A DNA stretch of 64,000 nucleotides, taken from assembly GCA_002472275.1 (NCBI GenBank), contig DKRQ01000026.1, forward strand, positions 62,001-126,000. The letters are read 5' to 3'. Positions within the stretch are counted from its first letter, which is position 1; each line of letters begins with the position of its first letter. Both the position numbers and the translations under genes were made by a program. Shown here in pieces: positions 16,711 to 24,003 of the stretch. Below the pieces are notes generated by a model. It saw only the letters and a program-made list of their open reading frames with translations. It had not been told where the DNA came from and ran no database searches. Source of the stretch: Caryophanales bacterium UBA7278 (GTDB lineage: Bacteria > Bacillota_I > Bacilli_A > RFN20 > CAG-826).

Positions 16711-17807
16711 GCATGAACCCAAGCAAAGAGGAATTCTATTCGTTCATGGACTCGCTCCAGCTCCCCAGGGAGTTGGACCGCGATTTTCTTTTCGATTGCC
16801 TCGCGACGGCGATGGAAGGTGGGGAGAACCTTTCGGCGGTGAACCCGAGGTTCTCGTCTTTCATGATCAACCCGGCGTTCTTAGCGATGTATCTCATCAA
16901 CGAGCACATCTTCTATCTTTCCTGCCATCCCGAAGTGAAGGAGGCGGATGCGATCGCCAAGGATGGATATCGTGACATTTTGATCTCCGTATCTTTAGAT
17001 AAGTACTACACGAACGAGCACCTGGCCTACCAAATGGGTTCGTTCACCTCGCGTTTCTCGCCGACCCTATCGACGATCGACCTCTATCTGAACTTCATCT
17101 TGGGGATGCTTTCTCGTTATAAGAAAAACGAACCAGAACAAACCCTTCTCACCGACATCATGATGAAGGGATTTCAGATGGCCAACTGCGTTTGCCGTCT
17201 TCTGGAGGGCGGCTTCGAGACCGAGGCCTTCTCCACCTGGAGGACCCTCCATGAGAACGAATGCATTCTGCAAGTTCTAATCAAGCACGGCAAACCCGTG
17301 ATCGACGCCTATTTGAAGCACATCGGATACGGCATCGCCTTCCGCGGCGGCTATTCGAGCAAGGAGAAGACGGACGAGGTGTTCGTCGAGATCAAGGAGA
17401 AGATGAGGAAGGCCGACCTTAAGTCCAAGGACATGAAGAGGTTCATCGAATATGGTTGGCTTCTAGCGATCGACAAGGTCACCGAGATCGAAGGCTTCAA
17501 GCTGAACTTCCGCGATGGCGTCCAGCGCGTCGCGGGGCTAAGCAACTATTCCAAGGTCTATGAGATGTCCTCGGAGATCGCCCATAGCTCCCCGCTTCTT
17601 ATCTATTCCGAAAAGAACTATTTCTACCACATCACGATCCTGAACCTTTATGAATCCTTCTTCCGCCTGGAGAAGATATTCGCCTCCATCTATATGTCGA
17701 CGGTAGGGGAGGAAGAGAGGCAAAGATACCTCTCGATGAGAAGCCTTTACTCCGGTGAGCTGCTCGCTTCCTACAACATGAAAAAGGCCGAATTCACGAG
17801 GAATTAA
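16707..17807 (+). CDS. DUF5677-like protein of unknown function
   Basis: 366 residues, mostly helical and soluble by composition. The central stretch (MANCVCRLLEGGFETEAFSTWRTLHENECILQVLI, about residues 150-185) resembles the DUF5677 core, in which a conserved R-T-L-x-E helix is typical. The later SSEIAHSSPLLIYSE also fits. No function is known for the family. It is the last gene of the glpK-addB-addA operon, with ATGA overlap at its start, and it ends at a strong bidirectional terminator. The assignment to the DUF is tentative. Confidence 0.55.
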   Translation: MSMNPSKEEFYSFMDSLQLPRELDRDFLFDCLATAMEGGENLSAVNPRFSSFMINPAFLAMYLINEHIFYLSCHPEVKEADAIAKDGYRDILISVSLDKYYTNEHLAYQMGSFTSRFSPTLSTIDLYLNFILGMLSRYKKNEPEQTLLTDIMMKGFQMANCVCRLLEGGFETEAFSTWRTLHENECILQVLIKHGKPVIDAYLKHIGYGIAFRGGYSSKEKTDEVFVEIKEKMRKADLKSKDMKRFIEYGWLLAIDKVTEIEGFKLNFRDGVQRVAGLSNYSKVYEMSSEIAHSSPLLIYSEKNYFYHITILNLYESFFRLEKIFASIYMSTVGEEERQRYLSMRSLYSGELLASYNMKKAEFTRN

Positions 17808-17814
17808 GCCTGGG

Positions 17815-17851
17815 AAAAACAAAAATAGCCCCGCAAATCGGGGCTATTTTC
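17815..17851. terminator. Bidirectional intrinsic terminator
   Basis: Perfect 12-base stem AAAATAGCCCCG / CGGGGCTATTTT with a five-base loop and T runs on both sides. It ends the glpK-addBA operon (plus) and the nucleoside-kinase gene (minus). Confidence 0.9.
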
Positions 17852-17862
17852 GTGATTTCGAA

Positions 17863-19512
17863 TCAAACGTCGGCGTAGCAGGAGCCGCCGATGAATTCCC
17901 TCATCAAGGAGTTGGAGGGGACCCAATCGTCTTCCATGTCGAGGAAGAACTTCAACGTCCTCTGCAACCTCATCGAGACGGGGAACCAGGGGCTCTCGGA
18001 GTCGATGCTGCGAAGCAAGGGAAGCGCGTATTTCTTCAAGACGGGGAGCTCATAGGAGATCATCGAGTTGTAGACGTAGTCGCAGCCTTCCTGGCAGGGG
18101 TAGATCCAACGGAATTCGCCATAGCGGACAGAACCCCACATGTTGATCGTCTCCTCGGCCGAGGCGTTGCGGAACTTGTAGTCGCGCACAATGCGGCGGA
18201 TGAGGCGCAAATCGGTGAGGGAGACCGGGGTGTGGTCGTCGATGTTGAGCTGGGCCTGTGGCGAGATGAAGATCTTGAATTTGGCGGACTTCGGGATATT
18301 GGCGGTCATCCTGTCGTTGAGGGCGTGAATGCCTTCGATGATGATGGGCTCGTTCTTTCCGACCTTAAGGGTCCTGCCGGGCACCCTATGGCCGAGCTGG
18401 AAGTCGAATTTGGGGAGGGTGACCTCCTCGCCGTTAATGAGGTCGAGCATGTTCTGGTTGAAGAGTTCGATGTCGAGGGCCTCGATGTGCTCGAGGTCGG
18501 GATTGCCTTTTTCGTCCTTGGGGCATTGGTCCTTGGGAAGATAGTAGTCGTCGAGGGAGATGCGGACGGGGTTGATGCCACGGGAAAGCAGCTCAATCCT
18601 CAAACGGTTCGCGAAAGTGGTCTTGCCAGAGGAAGAGGGGCCGGCGATGCAGATGAGGGAGATCTCGTCGATCTGGTCTTCGATGAGCTGGCCGAGTTCG
18701 CAGAGCATGCGGTTATGCCTTGCTTCGCAAAGGTTGATGAATTCAATCGGCCCGCGCTTGCGGATGGCTTCGTTGATCCCGCCGACGCTGTCGCTGCCGA
18801 CGATGGCGGCCCAGTCGTGGGCTTCCTTCAGGGCGCGGTTGAAGGTCGGGTCGTCCTGGAAGGGAGGGATTTCGCCGTTGCACTCGGCGCGGGGGTATTG
18901 AAGCATGAAGCCAGGGGCGTAGAGCCTCAGCTTGTAGTCCTTGATGAAGCCGGTCGAGGGCACCATGTGGGAATAGGTGTAGTCGAGGTATTCGGCGCAG
19001 GAATAGAAGTGGACCGTCTTCTCGGGACGGGTGAGGAGCAAGGCGGCCTTGTCCTCGAAACCGCGTTCGGCATAGACCTTAGCGGCCTCCTCTTTGCTGA
19101 CGAGGAACCTCTTCATGGGGAGGTCGGCGGCGATGATGTTCTCGATCTCGTGGTTGATGCGGATGAGCATCGCGGTGGTGGCGGTCACGCCGCTATTGAG
19201 GATATGGACGCCGATAGCGCGGGAAACGTTGTAGGAAAAGCGGATCTTAAGATCGGGGTAGACCCTGGAAAAGGCCATGGCCACGATGTAGCGGAGGGAG
19301 GCCTCGTAGATCCTGCACGCGTCGCGGTCGGTTAGGGTCAGGGGTTCGATCACCGCATCATAGGCAAACTCATAGGTGAGTTCGCGGGTGCGGTTGTTGA
19401 TACGGGCGGCGATGCATTTCCTTTCAGGATCGCGATCGCCGATGGCCTCGAGCATCGAGATTTTGTGGTCGAACGTCTTGGATCGACCCATGCAGTGGAC
19501 GGTAAACGACAT
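17863..19512 (-). CDS. Nucleoside kinase, uridine-kinase type with TGS/ThrRS-like N-terminus
   Basis: 549 residues. The N-terminal part (about 1-60) looks like a TGS domain, followed by a region resembling the second domain of threonyl-tRNA synthetase (HFYSCAEYLDYTYSHMVPSTG near 168-188). The C-terminal half is a phosphoribulokinase/uridine-kinase domain with Walker A GPSSSGKTT at 291-299 and ISLDDYYLPKDQCP next to it. Proteins of this architecture occur in anaerobic Firmicutes and are annotated as uridine or nucleoside kinases; the substrate is unproven. AAGGAGAAAG precedes the start. It is monocistronic with its own promoter and shares a terminator with the facing operon. Confidence 0.8.
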   Translation of the reverse strand: MSFTVHCMGRSKTFDHKISMLEAIGDRDPERKCIAARINNRTRELTYEFAYDAVIEPLTLTDRDACRIYEASLRYIVAMAFSRVYPDLKIRFSYNVSRAIGVHILNSGVTATTAMLIRINHEIENIIAADLPMKRFLVSKEEAAKVYAERGFEDKAALLLTRPEKTVHFYSCAEYLDYTYSHMVPSTGFIKDYKLRLYAPGFMLQYPRAECNGEIPPFQDDPTFNRALKEAHDWAAIVGSDSVGGINEAIRKRGPIEFINLCEARHNRMLCELGQLIEDQIDEISLICIAGPSSSGKTTFANRLRIELLSRGINPVRISLDDYYLPKDQCPKDEKGNPDLEHIEALDIELFNQNMLDLINGEEVTLPKFDFQLGHRVPGRTLKVGKNEPIIIEGIHALNDRMTANIPKSAKFKIFISPQAQLNIDDHTPVSLTDLRLIRRIVRDYKFRNASAEETINMWGSVRYGEFRWIYPCQEGCDYVYNSMISYELPVLKKYALPLLRSIDSESPWFPVSMRLQRTLKFFLDMEDDWVPSNSLMREFIGGSCYADV

Positions 19513-19543
19513 TTGGTTCTTTCTCCTTAGGAAGAAGCAGTCA

Positions 19544-19572
19544 ATCTTATATGAAAGCCCTTACATTAGCAA
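19544..19572 (-). promoter_or_regulatory. Promoter of the nucleoside-kinase gene
   Basis: On the minus strand TTGCTA, 17 bases, TAAGAT; the leader of about 25 bases carries AAGGAGAAAG. Confidence 0.5.
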
Positions 19573-19644
19573 GAAAAGTTTCGCTGAAAACAGGCAATAT
19601 TTCTAGTGTTTTCGCTCGTTCCTGCGCGTATTTACAAAAATAAG

Positions 19645-19673
19645 TTGAGTGGAGTAGGGGAAACTAGGATAAT
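19645..19673 (+). promoter_or_regulatory. Promoter of the phosphofructokinase gene
   Basis: TTGAGT, 17 bases, GATAAT; transcript start near 19680 and a leader of about 44 bases with AAAGGAG before the ATG. Confidence 0.6.
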
Positions 19674-19723
19674 TCTAGGCGTCTAATCACAGGGACTTAT
19701 AGTCCGCGAAAGGAGACTCACCC

Positions 19724-20926
19724 ATGGCAAAAGCAATGGTTTACCTGCAATCCGGCGGCCCGACCGCCGTCATCAACTCCTCCCTCTATGGGGCGATCAT
19801 CGAGGCCAAGAAGCACTCTGAAATCAGTGGCATCTACGGCTCCCTTAACGGCGTCGAGGGCCTCATCCAAGACGAACTCATCGACCTCCGCGAGGAAGAG
19901 GAAGACACCATCGAACTGCTAAAGCAGACCCCGGGCGCCATCCTCGGCACCGCCCGTTATAAGATGCCTTCCGACCTCGGCGACCTCCGTTACGAGGCCA
20001 TCTGCCAGACGATCCTCAACCACAATATCGGCTATGTCTTCGTCAACGGCGGCAACGATTCCATGGATACCTGCGCCAAACTGGCCAAGCTCTTCGCGCA
20101 GCAAAAGATCGATTGCAAGGTCATGGGCGTTCCCAAAACCGTCGATAACGACCTCGCCATCACCGACCACTGCAACGGCTATGGTTCGGCGGCCAAGTAC
20201 GTCATCAACATCACCAAGGACATCTGCATGGACGCCAAGTGCTACAAAAAGGGCAAGGTGTTCATCATCGAGATCATGGGCCGCAACGCCGGCTGGCTCA
20301 CCGCCGCGGTCGACCTGCTTCCCTACACGAACCGTCCCGACCTCATCTACCTCCCCGAGGACTCCTTCGAGATGGATACGTTCCTCAAGGACCTTAAGTC
20401 CATCTATGACCTAAAAGGTCACGTCATCATCGCGATTTCCGAGGGCATCGTCTTCGAACGCGACACCTCGACCGCCCGCATCGACGCCTTCGGCCACATC
20501 CAACTCGGTGGCGCCGCCGACGCCCTTGCGACCATCGTCGAGAAGAAGCTCGGTCTCCCGACCCGCTCCGTCGAGCTCTCGCTCCCCCAGCGTGCCGACC
20601 CGATCCTCATCTCCAAGGTCGACCAGGACGAGGCCATCGCCTGCGGCGCCTTCGCCGTCAAGAAGGCCCTCGAAGGCGAGACCGCCAAGATGGTCATCAT
20701 CAAGCGCGTCTCCAATAGCCCGTACAAAGCCGAGCTCGCCCTCGCTCCCGTTGACCAGGTCGCCAACGCCGAGAAGAAGGTTCCGACCTCGATGATCGTC
20801 GGCAAGACCCACATGGATCCTTCCTTCCGCGAATATCTCGCCCCCCTCATCCAGGGCGAGGTCTACCCCCGTTTCAAAAACGGCATCTACGAAACCGCGG
20901 TCCTCAAGAAGGTCAAAGCCCGCTAA
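19724..20926 (+). CDS. pfp: Phosphofructokinase, pyrophosphate-dependent type
   Basis: 400 residues. It converts fructose 6-phosphate and fructose 1,6-bisphosphate reversibly. The phosphoryl-donor site reads GGNDS at 109-113, where ATP enzymes have GGDGS, and the catalytic loop reads PKTVDND at 137-143. The lysine in place of the glycine of PGTIDND is the established mark of PPi-dependent enzymes. The substrate motif EIMGRNAGWLTA is also present. It has its own promoter and terminator and codon use suggesting high expression. A soluble pyrophosphatase is encoded at 30440, so PPi supply and removal would compete. The donor is inferred from motifs. Confidence 0.88.
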   Translation: MAKAMVYLQSGGPTAVINSSLYGAIIEAKKHSEISGIYGSLNGVEGLIQDELIDLREEEEDTIELLKQTPGAILGTARYKMPSDLGDLRYEAICQTILNHNIGYVFVNGGNDSMDTCAKLAKLFAQQKIDCKVMGVPKTVDNDLAITDHCNGYGSAAKYVINITKDICMDAKCYKKGKVFIIEIMGRNAGWLTAAVDLLPYTNRPDLIYLPEDSFEMDTFLKDLKSIYDLKGHVIIAISEGIVFERDTSTARIDAFGHIQLGGAADALATIVEKKLGLPTRSVELSLPQRADPILISKVDQDEAIACGAFAVKKALEGETAKMVIIKRVSNSPYKAELALAPVDQVANAEKKVPTSMIVGKTHMDPSFREYLAPLIQGEVYPRFKNGIYETAVLKKVKAR

Positions 20927-20937
20927 AAACGCAAAGA

Positions 20938-20977
20938 ACACCCGCCAAAGCGCATCGCCTTAAGGCGGGTTTTCTTA
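20938..20977 (+). terminator. Intrinsic terminator of pfp
   Basis: Stem ACCCGCC / GGCGGGT followed by TTTTCTT, immediately before the ATP synthase promoter. Confidence 0.8.
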
Positions 20978-20983
20978 TTCCTC

Positions 20984-21013
20984 TTGTCCAAAACGGTTCT
21001 TTGTCCTTAAAAT
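20984..21013 (+). promoter_or_regulatory. Promoter of the ATP synthase operon
   Basis: TTGTCC, 18 bases, TAAAAT. A second TTGTCC lies at 21001-21006 inside the spacer. The predicted transcript starts near 21020, immediately before a perfect dyad. Confidence 0.65.
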
Positions 21014-21021
21014 GATAGTCG

Positions 21022-21036
21022 TATCACTAAGTGATA
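21022..21036 (+). promoter_or_regulatory. Perfect dyad at the ATP synthase transcription start
   Basis: TATCACTAAGTGATA (arms TATCAC / GTGATA, three-base centre) lies just downstream of the predicted transcript start and is followed by GG and six T. It could be an operator for a dimeric repressor, or a small RNA hairpin acting as attenuator. The same half-site recurs, with arms swapped, at 37121-37137. Confidence 0.5.
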
Positions 21037-21044
21037 GGTTTTTT

Positions 21045-21587
21045 ATGAGACTGGCTGAACGTTATGTAAGATGGAGCGATGAGGGCAAGAACCTCTTCAT
21101 TTTGATTTGCGTCGCCCTTTTTGGGGCCCTGGTCTCGGTCGTTTTCATCTTTCTCGATAACGTCGGTGTACTCCTTGGCTGGCTGCTAGGCTCGGCCATC
21201 AACATCATCGCCTACGTATCGATGGTCAAGGGTTCGAAATCCCTCCTCAAATCGGCCCGTGAAGGAAGCGGCAAGACCGCCTCTTTCGCCGCCCTTTTCT
21301 TCCTGATGCGCCTTTTCCTTTACGCGGCCGGACTTGTGCTCGCGGCGTTTTGCACCTTCCGCTGGGGCACCTTTGAGCATGGGTATTGCAACTTGCTCGC
21401 CCTCGCCCTTGCCTACATGCCGACTTGGATCACACTCGTCGTGGTCGCCTTGATCCGCGGTGGCAAGAAGCAGCCTACGCCCGCCAAACTCGACAAAGCG
21501 GCGGAAATCGAGAAAAAGAAAGCCGAACTTGCCAAGATGCAGGCCGAACTCGAGGCTCTTGAAAACCAGCAGAAGGAGGGCGAATGA
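21045..21587 (+). CDS. AtpI-like membrane protein preceding the ATP synthase genes
   Basis: 180 residues. Four hydrophobic segments (about 17-38, 43-62, 76-100 and 113-135) are followed by a charged helical C-terminus (KAAEIEKKKAELAKMQAELEALENQQKEGE) likely to form a coiled coil. Its place as first gene before atpB and its topology match AtpI/I-subunit proteins, which help assemble the c ring or take up magnesium, although sequence similarity is not evident. The open frame begins at 21012, inside the -10 box; 21045 is the first usable ATG on the predicted transcript, but it has only a weak ribosome site. The stop overlaps atpB. Confidence 0.65.
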   Translation: MRLAERYVRWSDEGKNLFILICVALFGALVSVVFIFLDNVGVLLGWLLGSAINIIAYVSMVKGSKSLLKSAREGSGKTASFAALFFLMRLFLYAAGLVLAAFCTFRWGTFEHGYCNLLALALAYMPTWITLVVVALIRGGKKQPTPAKLDKAAEIEKKKAELAKMQAELEALENQQKEGE

Positions 21588-22453
21588 AAATGCCTCTTCT
21601 CTCTGGTAACCCCCTTCAGGACATGATCGAGTCCTTCAAGAAGATCACTTGGCAGGACTATTGGACCAACTTCCGCATGAGCGGGACTTTGCTGTCCTCG
21701 TTGCTCGTCATGGTCATCATCATGATTCTGGCCACGATCGTCGGCATCCAAGCCAAGCGCCAGGATCCGATGAAGCCTAGCCGCGGCCTTTTGGCTTTTG
21801 CCGAGATGGGCGTGGACAAACTCCAGAATTGGACTCGCGCGATGATGGGTGGCCGCGAGCCGGGGAACTGGCCCGCCTATTTCCTTTGCCTCGCCGTCTA
21901 CCTCTTCATGGCGTTCACCTGGTCGCTTACGGGCCTTCCCTCGATCATCGATACCCTGATCTTCCCCTTGTCCCTATCCGTGGTCATGTTCATCCTGATC
22001 CACGCGACCGCGGTCCGTTACCAGAAATGGAAATACTTCCATCGCTACATCGAGCCGATTCCAATCTTCCTGCCGATCAACCTGATCACCATGTGGACCC
22101 CGATCATCTCCACGGCCCTCCGTATGTTCGGCAACGCCCTTTCGGGTTCCGTCGTCATCGGCTTGCTCAACTGGGCGTTGAAAAACGTTTCCATCTCCAT
22201 CTTCTCCGAGTGGGCCTCTTCCTATATGGCCGCGACCGGGGGAGCCCGTCTATTGGATACGCCGGCGGCGATTTGGCTTAGCCCTTTGCCGATTGGCGTC
22301 CTCAATCTCTACTTTGGCTTGTTCTCCGGGTTCATCCAGACCCTGGTTTTCGCTTCCCTTAACGCGTGTTGGATCACGGCAGAAATGCCCGAGACCAACG
22401 CGATGGGGACCGAGCGTCAGGTCACAAGGCCCGGCCCGAGCAAGGCCCAATAG
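21584..22453 (+). CDS. atpB: F-type ATP synthase subunit a
   Basis: 289 residues, five to six membrane helices. The a subunit forms the ion half-channels next to the c ring. The essential arginine lies in STALRMFGNALSG (R180), and the following helix GVLNLYFGLFSGFIQTLVFASLN near the C-terminus is typical. A long N-terminal extension precedes the first helix. AAGGAGG lies before the ATG, which overlaps the stop of the upstream gene. It is the second gene of the operon atpI-like, B, E, F, H, A, G, D, C. Confidence 0.94.
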   Translation: MKMPLLSGNPLQDMIESFKKITWQDYWTNFRMSGTLLSSLLVMVIIMILATIVGIQAKRQDPMKPSRGLLAFAEMGVDKLQNWTRAMMGGREPGNWPAYFLCLAVYLFMAFTWSLTGLPSIIDTLIFPLSLSVVMFILIHATAVRYQKWKYFHRYIEPIPIFLPINLITMWTPIISTALRMFGNALSGSVVIGLLNWALKNVSISIFSEWASSYMAATGGARLLDTPAAIWLSPLPIGVLNLYFGLFSGFIQTLVFASLNACWITAEMPETNAMGTERQVTRPGPSKAQ

Positions 22454-22472
22454 TACCTAAGGAGGTAAATTC

Positions 22473-22769
22473 ATGGGTATTTCCAACGTCTTGACCGTCT
22501 TCGCCGGAGCGGGAACGGTCGCCAACAACAACCTTGGCCTGATCGCCTTGGCCGCCGCCATCTCCATCCTTGTCGGCGCCGCCGCCGCGTTAGGCGAATC
22601 CTGGATCGCGTGCCACGCCCTCGATGGCATGACCCGCAACCCGGAAATGGAGTCGAAACTCCGCTCGACGATGATCTTGGCCATCGCTCTCGACGAGTCC
22701 ACCTCGATCTACGCCCTCATCGTTTCGATTCTGCTTATCTTCATCCTCGGGGCACCGCTCGTAGGCTAA
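22473..22769 (+). CDS. atpE: F-type ATP synthase subunit c, Na+-type signature
   Basis: 98 residues, a two-helix hairpin with the polar loop RNPEMESK. The ion-binding carboxylate is E75 in ALDESTSIYAL, where the E-S-T-x-I-Y pattern is that of sodium-translocating c subunits (Ilyobacter AESTGIY). In helix 1 the position that is glutamine in Ilyobacter (Q32) is E42 here, 33 residues before E75. This is the same spacing as the E32/E65 two-carboxylate pair known from the Fusobacterium nucleatum c ring. A further acidic residue, D74, stands beside E75. AAGGAGG precedes the start. Ion specificity is inference. Confidence 0.94.
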   Translation: MGISNVLTVFAGAGTVANNNLGLIALAAAISILVGAAAALGESWIACHALDGMTRNPEMESKLRSTMILAIALDESTSIYALIVSILLIFILGAPLVG

Positions 22770-22783
22770 GAAGATGAGCCTGG

Positions 22784-22800
22784 TTTCGCTACAAGCGAAA
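22784..22800 (+). promoter_or_regulatory. Small hairpin between atpE and atpF
   Basis: TTTCGCT / AGCGAAA with a three-base loop in the 65-base gap between atpE and atpF. It may protect the 3' end of the c-subunit message, which is needed in excess, or set processing. No T tail follows, so it is not a terminator. Confidence 0.4.
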
Positions 22801-22834
22801 TTCGGACAAAGTCGCCGCCAAAGGAGGAAAGCGC

Positions 22835-23455
22835 ATGGATAGAAGACGCAAGTTAAGGTTCCTGCCCATCGTTTTGGGTGTTTTCCTGCTTGCCTCCTGC
22901 CAGGAGAATCCTTTCGGCCCCGACTCGCAAGCCGCCACGGACAGTTTCGTCAACAAGGTCTTCCCTAACGGCATCTGGGACTTCGTCATCCAGCTCCTCG
23001 CCTTCGTCGTCCTACTGGTCTTCGTCTTCCTCATCGGTTACAAACCGGTCAAGAAGATGCTCAACAAGAGGAAAGAGGGCGTCCAGAAGATGGTGGATGA
23101 CGCCAAAGCCAATCAGGAAGTGGCCAAGCGCGCCGCCGACAATGCCTCGGTTACCATCGAGGAAGGAAAGCAGCAAGCCGCCGCCATCGTTGAGGAGGCC
23201 AAACGACAAGCCGCTTTGGAACGCGCCGCGATGATCGCGAGCGCCCAAGACGAGGTCGCCGCCATGAAGAAGCGCGCCGACCAAGACATCGAGGCCGCCA
23301 AGGTCGCCTCCAGGGAGGAAGTCCGTTCCGAGATCGTGGACGTGGCTCTTCTCGCCTCGGAGAAGATCCTAGGCCGCGAAGTCTCGAGTTCCGACAACAA
23401 GAGGCTCGTGTCCGATTTCGTCAAGCAGATGAATGAGAAGGAAGGGGAGGAGTGA
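22835..23455 (+). CDS. atpF: F-type ATP synthase subunit b, lipoprotein form
   Basis: 206 residues. Instead of beginning directly with its membrane helix, the protein has a signal peptide ending in the lipobox LASC (C22), then a short outer segment, one membrane helix (about 49-70) and the long charged helix of the b stalk (KQQAAAIVEEAKRQAALERAAM). Lipoprotein b subunits are known from mycoplasmas. The b dimer holds the F1 head to the a subunit. AAAGGAGG lies before the ATG. It is followed by atpH. Confidence 0.92.
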   Translation: MDRRRKLRFLPIVLGVFLLASCQENPFGPDSQAATDSFVNKVFPNGIWDFVIQLLAFVVLLVFVFLIGYKPVKKMLNKRKEGVQKMVDDAKANQEVAKRAADNASVTIEEGKQQAAAIVEEAKRQAALERAAMIASAQDEVAAMKKRADQDIEAAKVASREEVRSEIVDVALLASEKILGREVSSSDNKRLVSDFVKQMNEKEGEE

Positions 23456-23457
23456 GC

Positions 23458-24003
23458 ATGGACGAACTAAGTGAAAACTACGCCAATGCCCTCTTCTCCT
23501 TGCTTTCATCCAAGGACAGGCCGATTTACGCAACCGCTTTGAAGGAAATCCGCGCCGATTTGGCAAACGAGGGGGATTTCCTTCGCCTGCTTTGCTCCAG
23601 GTCGCTCGACTTTGAGGAGAAGGAGAAGATACTCGATAGGGTCTATGGGAAGAAATACGAGAAGCTTCCCCATTTGCTACCGACCCTCAAAGTGATCTGC
23701 TCCCATCATCGATTCAATCGCTTCAACGCGATCGTCGATGCGTATAACTCCCTATGCAACGAGGAACTTGGGATCAAAGAAGGCATCGCGTTCTCGGCGG
23801 AGAAACTGAGCCCCGCCGAAATGACCGCCATCGAGAAGGCTTTAGAGAAAAAGCTCGGCTCGAAGGTGGCCCTCACCAACATGGTTGACCACACCCTATT
23901 AGGAGGGGTGAAGGTCAGCATCGACGACAAAGTGTTCGACGGAACCCTCAAAGGCCGTCTGAACGAATTAGCGAAGAACCTTCGAGGAGGACATGTCCAA
24001 TGA
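23458..24003 (+). CDS. atpH: F-type ATP synthase subunit delta
   Basis: 181 residues. The OSCP/delta subunit links the b stalk to the top of the alpha-beta head. The typical start (ENYANALFSLL), the middle helix pair, and the C-terminal VDHTLLGGVKVSIDDKVFDGTLKGRLNEL, which carries the family GG-x4-I-x-D-x-V-x-D pattern, are clear. ATG 23458 is preferred over an in-frame GTG at 23452 because GGGGAGG is well spaced for it. The stop overlaps the atpA start (ATGA). Confidence 0.94.
   Translation: MDELSENYANALFSLLSSKDRPIYATALKEIRADLANEGDFLRLLCSRSLDFEEKEKILDRVYGKKYEKLPHLLPTLKVICSHHRFNRFNAIVDAYNSLCNEELGIKEGIAFSAEKLSPAEMTAIEKALEKKLGSKVALTNMVDHTLLGGVKVSIDDKVFDGTLKGRLNELAKNLRGGHVQ

Noticed and set aside
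18232..19335. Long open frame (367 codons) on the plus strand inside the nucleoside-kinase gene
   Set aside because: It is antisense to a clear kinase gene, with valine/glycine/aspartate-rich composition typical of high-GC shadow frames, and no promoter or ribosome site.
21012..21044. Upstream ATG for the AtpI-like gene
   Set aside because: It lies inside the -10 box, before the predicted transcript start.
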